Assembly: GCA_004764695.1 (NCBI GenBank)
Contig: SMSO01000036.1
Coordinates: forward strand, 2,082,001-2,146,000
Reading direction: 5' to 3'
DNA from: Schizochytrium sp. TIO01
Lineage: Eukaryota; Sar; Bigyra; Thraustochytrida; Thraustochytriidae
Length of the DNA stretch: 64,000 bases
Shown here piece by piece: positions 31,636 through 40,864 of the stretch (its first letter is position 1; every line of letters starts with the position of its first letter). The notes beneath the pieces were generated by a model. The model was not told the origin of the DNA, made no database searches, and saw nothing but the letters and a program-made list of their open reading frames with translations. The translations under genes were made by a program, and so were the position numbers.

Positions 31636-34002
31636 CTAGCGCTTTTGCATCCTACCTCGCATGGCGTTGTTTCCGGATCCGCGCACAAGCCGTGTTGGCT
31701 TTGCTTTTGTGTCTTTGCAACGAGGAATGTGACGTTCAGCGGCCTTTTCGTTAAATGTACGTCCACAGTGAGGGCAAGGAACAAGATCATTGTCTGCAAC
31801 ACTAGAGGGTGCTGGGGGGATTGATGAAATGTCTCTTCCCTCCGCCTCAGCCTTGCTCAACATTCTATTGTACTTCATAGCCTCGCGAAGAGCTTGAGAC
31901 TGTTGCTTCCATTTGTTTCCTTTTTTGGCCGGTTTTGCTGGAGCTACTTTAGACACTGCTCTTGATTTACTTGGCCGAGTCTCGCGTTGTGCATTTTGCA
32001 AGGTCCGAGCATCTTCAGGGTTCTTCATGACATCCTGAAGTCGTGCATTCTTGGCGTCAAAAGTCTCTCGCTTCTGCATAAAAACTTTGTTGCAAACTTT
32101 TGAGTGTTTTGTGAGAACTGTTTTTCGAAACTTGCGGCCACAGCTGCTGCATGGAAATAGAGGCTCGGGAGGTGCATACTCTGGAATTTCGTTTCCAGAG
32201 TCTGAAGCGCTTTGGCCATTTGCTGGAATATCGTCCAAAGAGGTGCGAGGCTGCTCGGTTTGAGGAGAGGCTTCAGCTTCTGCGCCGGGCATAAACATTC
32301 CCCGATAGGGGGCTTGTGCCGGAGCCGCACCTGTCTGCTGACGATTATTACTCTGAGGCTGTGGTTGCCTGCTCCGCGGTCCACGTTTCTCGGTTAGGTT
32401 CGAGCTCGTGTGGCGAGGTTGCGGTGCAGAGAGGCAGGACGTACCTTGTTCAAGCTCATGCATACCGTTATACGTTTGTTTTTGCTTTGAGCTATGCATT
32501 TGGTCAATGAAGTCTTCGTTGTCTCCGCGAAGTTCTCGACGCATTGCATCTACTGCGAAAGGATCCCGGCTTGCCTGCTTTCTAGCGCTCATAGGATCAG
32601 GACTATCTCGGCTTTCTGGCCCATCATCAAGTGGACCGCGCCATTCACTTCGGCGACGACTTGCCGAGTTAGTTTGTCCGCGACGATTGGGACGCATACG
32701 AGGTTCGCGAATATCTGAAACTTCAGGCTCTGGGTTAACATTGCCAAAAACACCTTGTTCATTATCCAGGGCTTCATCCTCAGGAGTTGCAAAGTCGCTA
32801 TTCCAAGGAGGACGACTGGGTTTCTTTTTCTTTTTCGCCCCTCGGGCCTGGCCTTCGTTAGATTCTTGCCCAAAACAACTAGCGGAGGTGTGAGTATCAG
32901 ATGGAGGCTGATAACTAAGGTGCGCATTACACTGTGAACAAGCACACCCAGATTGTCTCGTACAAACATCTAAAGCATGTGATTGTTGTCTTGGCATAGA
33001 CATTGTAGGTACAGATGCTGGGGCTGAAACCGAAGACGAAGTTGTAGACGAAAAGGTTGCTGCATTCATTGTAGCGGCCATGCGAGGTCTTGATGTTGAA
33101 GAGTTGCCAGCACTTCTAGTAGGGGTTCGGCGACGAGTTGCACTTGGGCTAGCGAGTTTATTCTTTAGAAGGACAAGGCGACTTGCACCTCCAAGGTTAT
33201 CACTCTCTAAATTATTCGCCGAAACAGGTGTAGAGGTTTGACGGGATGCTGGCATTGTTTGAGCGTGAACAATATTCATATCAAGATCATGTTCAAATTG
33301 ATTTCGGCTGCGCTGGCGCGGCATACCAACGTGCGGAGAAGCCGTAGCAGCAAATTCATACGACAAGTCGTTGTTTACATATGCATCTCCAAAGTTATTG
33401 TTGTTGCTCATAGCATTGTTAAGATTTATTGAGCCATTAGCAAGGCCACTTCGTGCAGGCTCCTGACGCCCGTGGCGGTGCATTTCGTTTGAAAGCGAGT
33501 CGAAACGAGGAGAAGAACTTTTCCGTTCATACTCTGATGGGTCAGAAGTGTCGACAAGATATTGGCTGTGGGGAGCATGTTGCGATACAATCGCCTGCCC
33601 AGCATAGCTCATCCGTCCTTTCCGTGGAACAGGGGCGTGATTTATTCCAAAACTGTCAACACTGCCTTTGCTACTAACACTCCCAGCACTTGTTTTCCGG
33701 TTTAGTGAATAAAGTGGCATGCTCGTTTCATCACGTGTAGATTCCGTACGGGTAGGGTCGTAGTGAAAATCATTGATAAAATCTTGTGAATATTCTGATG
33801 TCGATTGCATTCCGCTGGATCCAGTCGAGGGTTGTACGTTATTGAATCTTTGCGGCACGAATGTGCAATCCTCGGAAAGCGCCCCACGTTTACGCTCTTC
33901 ACGAAGACGTTTGGCATGCTCGATTTTGGCTTGACGTTCAGCAGCCCAATCTTTGGCGGCAGATGCATTTCGTTCAGCATATCGCCCTGCATATGTACTC
34001 AT
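31636..34002 (-). CDS. C2HC zinc-finger (ZC2HC1-like) protein, largely disordered
   Basis: This is a 788-residue protein starting at ATG 34002; the open frame above begins only at TTG. A short conserved-looking N-terminus (WAAERQAKIEHAKRLREERK, then CTFVPQRFN) is followed by about 550 residues of disordered Ser/Asn/Arg-rich sequence. At about residue 617 comes the first C2HC finger, CSSCGRKFRKTVLTKHSKVC, and at about residue 739 the second, CPHCGRTFNEKAAERHIPRC. This CxxC-x12-H-x3-C pattern defines the ZC2HC1 family, found in many ciliated and flagellated protists but of poorly known function. The basic C-terminus (LVRGSGNN.MRGRMQKR) could bind nucleic acid or microtubules. It converges on the cotransporter gene. 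Confidence 0.75.
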   Translation of the reverse strand: MSTYAGRYAERNASAAKDWAAERQAKIEHAKRLREERKRGALSEDCTFVPQRFNNVQPSTGSSGMQSTSEYSQDFINDFHYDPTRTESTRDETSMPLYSLNRKTSAGSVSSKGSVDSFGINHAPVPRKGRMSYAGQAIVSQHAPHSQYLVDTSDPSEYERKSSSPRFDSLSNEMHRHGRQEPARSGLANGSINLNNAMSNNNNFGDAYVNNDLSYEFAATASPHVGMPRQRSRNQFEHDLDMNIVHAQTMPASRQTSTPVSANNLESDNLGGASRLVLLKNKLASPSATRRRTPTRSAGNSSTSRPRMAATMNAATFSSTTSSSVSAPASVPTMSMPRQQSHALDVCTRQSGCACSQCNAHLSYQPPSDTHTSASCFGQESNEGQARGAKKKKKPSRPPWNSDFATPEDEALDNEQGVFGNVNPEPEVSDIREPRMRPNRRGQTNSASRRRSEWRGPLDDGPESRDSPDPMSARKQASRDPFAVDAMRRELRGDNEDFIDQMHSSKQKQTYNGMHELEQGTSCLSAPQPRHTSSNLTEKRGPRSRQPQPQSNNRQQTGAAPAQAPYRGMFMPGAEAEASPQTEQPRTSLDDIPANGQSASDSGNEIPEYAPPEPLFPCSSCGRKFRKTVLTKHSKVCNKVFMQKRETFDAKNARLQDVMKNPEDARTLQNAQRETRPSKSRAVSKVAPAKPAKKGNKWKQQSQALREAMKYNRMLSKAEAEGRDISSIPPAPSSVADNDLVPCPHCGRTFNEKAAERHIPRCKDTKAKPTRLVRGSGNNAMRGRMQKR

Positions 34003-35682
34003 GATTCTCTCCCGCGATATACTTCTTACCAAGTTGCGATCTCGTTGCGAGAGAAAATAGTACTCGCCAATAAAAAGTCAACCCCTAGATGAATATCGTC
34101 TGTTCAGGGATTTCTTCTGCAGTACACAAACCACTGTCAGCAGTGAGGCATATAAGAGTCGAATAAAGACCTACAAATCGATTTTCAAGAGCACGCTTCT
34201 ATTCTTTGAGGACAATACCTTTTCTGCTTTCTCCTTTACAGCAACGCTGTTAGGGATCCTTTTCTGCAAAGCTTTACCAATTTTGTAGTGCAGGTCCTCT
34301 TGATTTCTAACGCGCAGCAGCACAGTGGAAGCAAGTTTGTAACAAGTCCATTAAATGGAGGCCAGCCGAGGGTCGCAGCGAAAGAAGAACCGGGTCTTCT
34401 TGTGCAGACTGAACGAGCAGAATCCAAAGCACCACGGCACTTTTCTTGTTCCTCTAACCCTCTGGACTGCCCAGGCTAGAGAAGTGCCTCCAGTAAACCC
34501 AAAACCTTGGGAGGAAAGGTATGGGAGTCGTGGTTTCTTCGTGACGATCTGAACTCGGCCTGCCCGCCAAGTCCTCTTCGCCGCGCCGGGTTTTGGGCGC
34601 CTTGCGAAAGGCAGCTTCGACGATAACGTGCCGTTACTTCGTCGTTCCCCGCATTCCCTACTTTGGAGAGTACGCAAAACAGGTCGTGTTAGACCCCATG
34701 GGGTCCCCAGATGCTATTTTGTGTACCAATACATAGAGGGCAATTAATTGATGGGTACACTGCCATTCGGAGAGTCGCTGCATCAGAACTTATTCGTGTG
34801 TTTAGATTCATTGAGAAATGCAAGGTGCCGAATGTAAAATTGACTGACTGACATTATCCATGAAGGACTCTGTGCGTATCAGAATAGGCGGATCAGAGCT
34901 GAGGGTTGCGAGGAAGCATTGTGGATTCTGAACAGAGAGCGGTTCGGACTGGAAACAGGGTAATTATCCGTTGAAGTTGAAATTGCAGGCTTTTCTTTTT
35001 GTAAGGTGCGATTTGGTGCCCTGGTTTGCTTGAGGTTGTGCAGCAATATGGTTTGTTGCAGCCAGCCATACACATACAAGTTTAGCGGGAGTTGGCCAGA
35101 TAAAAGTCGCCACCTTCGAGAAGTTGTACAAATGTCGTACCAATCATTGCCGAATAACATACGTCGTCATGGAGGTCATATTCCAAGACGAATACAATAT
35201 TAAAGGAAGTGAATATTCTGTTGGATGAAGGCGACGAATAAAAATTAATCACAATTTGTATACCTTATTTGAAAAACATAATTTAAGAAAATATATTCAG
35301 GAGTATGTCGACTGAAGGTTGGCGAGATCTTTCAGTCGAATCAAATTTTACGCTACTGTCGCAAAGTGGTACATCGACACAATGCGAGTTTACCTATTGA
35401 GAATGCTTACAAAGGTTTTCATGCTATTCCTTTGTTTGATATCTCCCCTTGAATCTCCGGAAAATCTCCAAAAAGTATGGACCAAAATAAATCTTGGAAA
35501 AGTATTTTATTGTGCAGCAAAGTTCTAGGAGCGCATCAAAACTAATCTCTGTAGCTGCAACTACTAGTGCCTAGCAGCAAAACACTGCTAAGCGACTATA
35601 GCATTGGTCACATCACCTGTTGACCGGAATTCAGAAAGCGAAAGTGTTTTCGGACTATTCTTCTCTGGTGCTTTACATTAAA

Positions 35683-35716
<34 letters not shown>

Positions 35717-36959
35717 AACATGATGGGTGCAGATCTCAAGTCGCGGGCATTGTTAGCCTCAACCAGGGCACTATTGTGTGGTTTCTCTGGGGTATTAGGT
35801 GAAATTTAGATAGGATGCATGCGAAGAGCATTTTTGTAAAGTGCGTGTGTGCTCTACGCCTCATCTCATGTAAAAGGTTTTGGAACGGATCTGTGCTTTA
35901 GGAAAAAAAGTTAAAAAATAAAATAAAAATTAAAAATAACGAGATACGATGCAGGGCTGGACGAGAGAAGGCTTTGAAATGTACGCATTACAATTTATAT
36001 CGCGATGAGTAAATCTGGTAAGTTGGCGAGCGAGTTCAATGTTAGGGTGGAGGGGAAAGAATCATATACACCTCCACTTTACCGTACGGGCTCTCCAGAC
36101 GCAAAATATAGAACACGGTTGTTTGAGAAGAGGTGCCAAGAATACTCGTGCCAGGACGTAGCTCCGAGCAATTGTAACACGAGACAGAAAAGAAAAAGGA
36201 AAAAAAAGTATCAAGCAGTATGCTGTGTTACGGTGTGCTCTAATACCTAATACAGCCTTATATGGTGGGTAATCTGTAAACCCTAGCGCGGAATCAAAGT
36301 CAGCTAGCGCGGAGTAAGAGCTGTCCAGTCCGCACTTCCAGCTAGTGCAGATAGCGTGACATAAAATAGAGTCCTCAAAGTGGACAGCACGTGAAGCTAG
36401 GTTCTCAGCAGGATTGACCAAACAAGCATTCTTCCTCCCCTTCTTACGAAGGCCAGGGGCCGACTACGTTTTGGTGGCAGTACCAAGGGCAATAACCTGT
36501 GTGAAAGCACGCATACAGACTCAAACTTGTACAAACGGATTGACTGGATACACATCCTCATTTGTGACTCAAATTTGGCGTTGTGTGCAAGCCAGCCGTC
36601 CGCTTCTTGTACATATTAGTTACAAAGTATAGAAGAGGCGTAGACAGGACTCGTTTCGTTTCAGGCTCCAGTCTTCTTCTTCGCAGCATAATACCAAGGG
36701 AAGATAGGTTGTTGCAATAGCCACGAAGAGCTCTTGGTCAAAGCAAGTGCAGCGCTATCCATCAGGCTGCGAGGGACGTGGCCACTGAAGATTTACTTTA
36801 GAACGAGGTTCGCCATCTCTGTTGCGAGGCACGGAGCAAGTCTTCTTCTAAAAAAGCCTCTGGTATTACACCCTCTTGCTGCGAGGGGCGCTTCTTATCC
36901 GCCGTAGCTAGCAGGACAACTTCGCGAACTAAACAGCTGCTCAAACTCTGCCTGGCAAT
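34003..36959. other. Intergenic region, 2.96 kb
   Basis: No gene supported. It contains A31 at 35685-35715 and an AT-rich patch at 35905-35940. A small frame at 34.35-34.68 kb on either strand looks like chance coding in a GC-richer stretch. Confidence 0.35.
35685..35715 (+). repeat. Poly(A) tract, 31 bases
   Basis: An uninterrupted A31 on the + strand, the longest homopolymer in the window. No preceding gene-like sequence was recognised that would make it a retrocopy tail. Confidence 0.9.
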
Positions 36960-38156
36960 ATGCAATCAATTCGGAAAGCTTTAGGCGGATCACGGACATC
37001 AACAGCCCATCTCACAGCAGATGGGTTTTCCGTCATTCAGGGAGGCACCTCTCAGTCAGGAGAGAACGGCATCAAGATCAAGAATGCGCACTTGAACAAT
37101 TTTGAGCTTGGCACAACGCTCGGTACTGGCACGTTCGGTCGAGTTAGGCTCGTGGACTACATCTCAAAGACCGATGCATCCACCCACGTCTACGCTATGA
37201 AAATTTTGAAGAAGACCGAAATTCTGCGTTTAAAGCAATTAGCTCATGTAAAAAATGAGATTGAGCTCCTTGGCGAGCTCGATCATCCTTTCATCGTTAA
37301 CATGGTGAGCTTTTTTCAGGACGAATCACGCGTTTATATGATTCTTGAATATGTTCCAGGTGGAGAATTGTTTACATACCTTCGTAACGAAGGCCGCTTG
37401 CAGAATGATGAAGCCAACTTTTATGCTGCGCAGATTGTGCTGGCTTTTGGTTATTTACACAGCCGTGACGTGGCTTACAGAGATTTGAAACCGGAAAACC
37501 TCCTTATTACTAGGACGGGCTATCTTAAAATCGCGGACTTTGGGTTTGCAAAGAAGATCAAAGATCGCACTTTCACGCTCTGTGGAACTCCCGAGTACCT
37601 TGCTCCTGAAATTATTCAAAGTAAGGGTCATGGTTGTCCAGCAGACTGGTGGGCTTTAGGTGTTCTCATCTTCGAAATGTTGGCTGGGTTTCCACCTTTT
37701 TATGCAGAATCTGCCATTGGTATTTATCAACGAATCCTACATGGTGCAGTAGATTATCCTCAGCACATTGAAGGCTCCGCAGTGCAACTCTTGAAGAAAT
37801 TACTACAGGCAGACTTAACGAAACGCATTGGTTGCTTAAAGAACGGTGTTACTGATATTGTGCGAAGCAAGTGGTTTGCAAACACAGACTTTCGAGCAAT
37901 CTTCCAAGAAAAACAAGCACCTGCTTACATCCCAACTGTTTTAGATGAGAAAGATACCTCTAATTTTGATCAGTATCCTGAGAGCAAGCCAGGTTCTACC
38001 AAACCTCCCCATCCTGAAGATGCGTCAAAGTTTGATGAGTTTGATGAAATACTGCAGCGTCTCGAAAATATCCATATCACCACTGATAAGCCAGAAGAAG
38101 AATATGCCCAGCAAGCTGATCAGCAGCAACAACTCGTGGAAGAAGTAAAACCATAA
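36960..38156 (+). CDS. cAMP-dependent protein kinase catalytic subunit (PKA-C)
   Basis: This is a 398-residue AGC kinase. The glycine loop GTGTFGRV is at 55-62, the ATP lysine is K81 (AMK), and the catalytic loop YRDLKPEN is at 173-180. DFG is at 193-195, and the activation loop ends RTFTLCGTPEYLAPE with the phosphorylatable Thr two residues before LCGTPE, as in PKA. The AGC tail holds NFDQYPES, the PKA adenine-pocket FDxY, followed by a FDEF hydrophobic motif. Unlike animal PKA-C, which ends at FxxF, about 40 more residues (Gln/Glu-rich) follow. The first 45 residues are Ser/Thr/Gly-rich without a clear A-helix and there is no N-myristoylation Gly. It should be held by a regulatory subunit and released by cAMP. 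It converges on the kinase-PP2C gene (653 bp between stops). Confidence 0.9.
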   Translation: MQSIRKALGGSRTSTAHLTADGFSVIQGGTSQSGENGIKIKNAHLNNFELGTTLGTGTFGRVRLVDYISKTDASTHVYAMKILKKTEILRLKQLAHVKNEIELLGELDHPFIVNMVSFFQDESRVYMILEYVPGGELFTYLRNEGRLQNDEANFYAAQIVLAFGYLHSRDVAYRDLKPENLLITRTGYLKIADFGFAKKIKDRTFTLCGTPEYLAPEIIQSKGHGCPADWWALGVLIFEMLAGFPPFYAESAIGIYQRILHGAVDYPQHIEGSAVQLLKKLLQADLTKRIGCLKNGVTDIVRSKWFANTDFRAIFQEKQAPAYIPTVLDEKDTSNFDQYPESKPGSTKPPHPEDASKFDEFDEILQRLENIHITTDKPEEEYAQQADQQQQLVEEVKP

Positions 38157-38809
38157 GCTTGCTTGCCATCTATTATTTCTCTAAAAATCCTATGGAGAGA
38201 GCTTAAGAATCCTTTTTATAACCTAAACTAGACTGCTGTTTTATGTGTAGAGAAAAGTCAAAGTCAGTAACTCCATTCATTCTAGTTAAAGACCCTATCA
38301 GGATACAATAGTATTCATCAATAATAAATTCTTCACAAATTCGATCATATCTACTCTTGCTAGTCAAGCTCACAGAAGATAAATTCTATAGACTTTATAA
38401 ATGGACTCGAAGAAGCGTCTAATGACATTGAGCTGTGCAAGTATGGAACATCTTCCAAAGTCTTTGGGGTTGAGAGATTTATCAATGTAGGTAATATGTA
38501 GTAAGGAATTAAAGCATCAATGCTAGCTTACTAAATATACTTGCGTATGCCAATCTAAAATTTCTATCTATTGCGCACCAAGCTCCACGCAGATCAAGGC
38601 AGTATAAGCCGCAATTTCGGAGGCAGTGGTGATTCCTTATCATCTATATAAGAAAAGATAAATCAATCGGCTTTGTCGGGGAAGAAGCAAAATCCGCTAT
38701 ATTGAGTGGACTAACAAGAGGCGAACTTGCTGTTTCGCATGCTTCCCGAATCTATGCAACTAGCCATTTAATCTGCCTTTTCTCATTTGTTTCTAAACTT
38801 TCGGAATAA
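38157..38809. other. Convergent 3' intergenic region
   Basis: About 650 bp of AT-rich sequence between the stops of the PKA-C and kinase-PP2C genes. No frame or repeat of note. It serves as shared terminator space. Confidence 0.35.
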
Positions 38810-40864
38810 TTAGTTCACGTAAAAAACATCCTGGTGCTGATCAAAGTCCTTGAGGAAGATAACAACAACAGAAATATTGTCAGAGCTTCCCGCTGCAAGA
38901 GCATCGCCACCGATACGCTTTGCAGCAAGACCGCACTCCTTAGCGGTGTTGCGTACAGCACGGCAAACTGTTTCATCATTCAAAGTATCCCAGACACCGT
39001 CGCTAGCAAGAACAATAAAGTCATCGCCCTTGGTGGCGTCAAAATCATACTCAAGGATCTCAGGTTCAGCAGTGACACCAAATGGTTTAAAAGCAGCATC
39101 GCCAAGAGCACGTGTCACTTGAATATGACCATTGACACGGTACTTGCCGTCACGAGTCATCTGGATGGTACCGCCAGCAGCACGAATGCGGTCTTGCTCG
39201 GAAGGACTCGCGGCATTGTGATCCCTGGTGAGGCGAATAGCGCGGTCTACACCGTTCTCCACACGGCAAAGCACAGCACGACAGTCACCTGCATTGGCAA
39301 AAAGCATGCGGATTTGGCTCGGATTGCTCGCACGGTCCGGCTGCCATAGCGCGGCCGCCAAAGCAGTGCAACCAGACTTGTCTGCAACCGGGCCTGTGCG
39401 AAATGCATTATCAACTGTCACAAACTCATGGCTGACAATTTGTTGCCGAGATTTCTGGTCAGGGAAGTTAGCCACAGCAAGCTGCGAGCCGATGCGAGGT
39501 CCCAAGTATGTGTTGGCAAAGTGAGCACAAGCCGCGCCACCATGGCCATCAAAGACAGTAATGATGGTAAGCTCACCACGTCCGGCGCCAAGACTGTAGT
39601 GCGAGACGGCATGACGGTCCTCCATCTTGTCAGCACCGCGACGTCCTGAGGTAGCAAAAGCACCGACAGCAACGGCGGTGTTGTATTTAGCAGGGCCACC
39701 CACTGATCCTGCCTCTGCTGTACCATCCTGATCGACATCCATGCCATCTGCTCCAGGCTGGAAAACGTTGATGGTTGGCACATCAAAGACCTGGTGGCCT
39801 TGCGGGGCAGTCGGCGGCGCAACGCCCATGGACTCGGCCATGAGCTTAGTATTCACGCCCTGTTGACCGGAAGATTGAGCCTCCTCAATAAGACGAGCGT
39901 ACCCCTTACGAGCATCGCCAAAGGAGGTGTCAATACCCGCACTTTGCGCAATTGCCTCGAGCCTTTGTACAACACTGCTCGAGTTAGGACGGGAGCGGAT
40001 ATCCGGGTGCCACATCTCGCGAATCAGGTCGATAAGCTCCATTGGCATACCAGGCTTCTCGGAAACGGTGACAAGGCCAGGGCGAAGATGGTCCATACAA
40101 ATAGCCATGATGAGAGCGTGCTCAGAGTAAGTAGCATCCATCACAGTGTGCATATCGGCATCCTCCTTTTCCATACCAACATAGGGAGGTGTTCCGGTAA
40201 GCATTTCAGCAAATGTCATACCAAGACCATAAATGTCGGAAGCTTGGATAGCGGGGCTGTTACGCAAGACTTCAGGTGCAGTGTAGCCAAGCGTTGTGCC
40301 ATCCATAATACTTTTGTGAAAACCACCAGAGGGCTGGGAAAGACGCGCGCTGTCTACAATTTGACGAATGATCTTGCCATCATCATCCAGCTCACCAGCC
40401 TTTTCTACAGAACCAAGGTCGGTAAGCCGAGCTCTCCAAAGTCCATCAACAAGGACATTAGCAGATTTGATGTCGCGATGGACAAACCCGGTCTGGTGAA
40501 AAGCCTCGAGAGCACGAGCAGAGTCCACGGCAAAGCACACGATAAGTTCGAGCGGGAGGACACTACGGGCCATCATGGTACTCAGACTTCCGTTCTCCAT
40601 AAAAGGGAGGACAATGGAGTAATGGGGAGGAGCGCGCACAATCGCCAGAGGAACCACCATATGATCGCTGAATTCCGGGCGAAGGAGCATCCGAACCTCG
40701 TCTTCAAACTTGTCAAGACTGTCTGCACGACTGAGAATCAGGCGTTTTACAACAACAGGCTCGCCACGGAACTTGCCATGAAAACACACATTTTCATTGC
40801 TCTTGTGCAGTTGGGTGCCGAGCTCGATCTCGTCAAGGCTTGTGAGTTCCACAACACGGGCCAT
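38810..40864 (-). CDS. Protein kinase-PP2C phosphatase fusion
   Basis: This is a 684-residue protein. Residues 10-320 are a TKL-like kinase domain: VVVKRL with K40, E56 in the C-helix, HRDIKSAN at 129-136 with D131 and N136, DLG (not DFG) at 149-151, and a TAPEV motif. Residues about 405-680 are a complete PP2C (PPM) phosphatase: KMEDRH, VFDGHGG, GCTALAA, ANAGDCRAVL, LTRDHN, TRALGD, ASDGVWD and SDNISVVVI, with all metal-binding aspartates. The two are joined by a flexible linker with Gln/Gly and an acidic patch (DGMDVDQDG). The same kinase-then-PP2C order is known in plant proteins of unclear role. Both halves look catalytically competent, so it may reverse or restrict its own signalling. GC- and codon-regular sequence leaves a long antisense frame that is not a gene. 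Confidence 0.85.
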   Translation of the reverse strand: MARVVELTSLDEIELGTQLHKSNENVCFHGKFRGEPVVVKRLILSRADSLDKFEDEVRMLLRPEFSDHMVVPLAIVRAPPHYSIVLPFMENGSLSTMMARSVLPLELIVCFAVDSARALEAFHQTGFVHRDIKSANVLVDGLWRARLTDLGSVEKAGELDDDGKIIRQIVDSARLSQPSGGFHKSIMDGTTLGYTAPEVLRNSPAIQASDIYGLGMTFAEMLTGTPPYVGMEKEDADMHTVMDATYSEHALIMAICMDHLRPGLVTVSEKPGMPMELIDLIREMWHPDIRSRPNSSSVVQRLEAIAQSAGIDTSFGDARKGYARLIEEAQSSGQQGVNTKLMAESMGVAPPTAPQGHQVFDVPTINVFQPGADGMDVDQDGTAEAGSVGGPAKYNTAVAVGAFATSGRRGADKMEDRHAVSHYSLGAGRGELTIITVFDGHGGAACAHFANTYLGPRIGSQLAVANFPDQKSRQQIVSHEFVTVDNAFRTGPVADKSGCTALAAALWQPDRASNPSQIRMLFANAGDCRAVLCRVENGVDRAIRLTRDHNAASPSEQDRIRAAGGTIQMTRDGKYRVNGHIQVTRALGDAAFKPFGVTAEPEILEYDFDATKGDDFIVLASDGVWDTLNDETVCRAVRNTAKECGLAAKRIGGDALAAGSSDNISVVVIFLKDFDQHQDVFYVN

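Noticed and set aside
38834-39349. 171-codon + strand frame opposite the PP2C domain
   Set aside because: Antisense to conserved PP2C motifs and shows no independent family signal.
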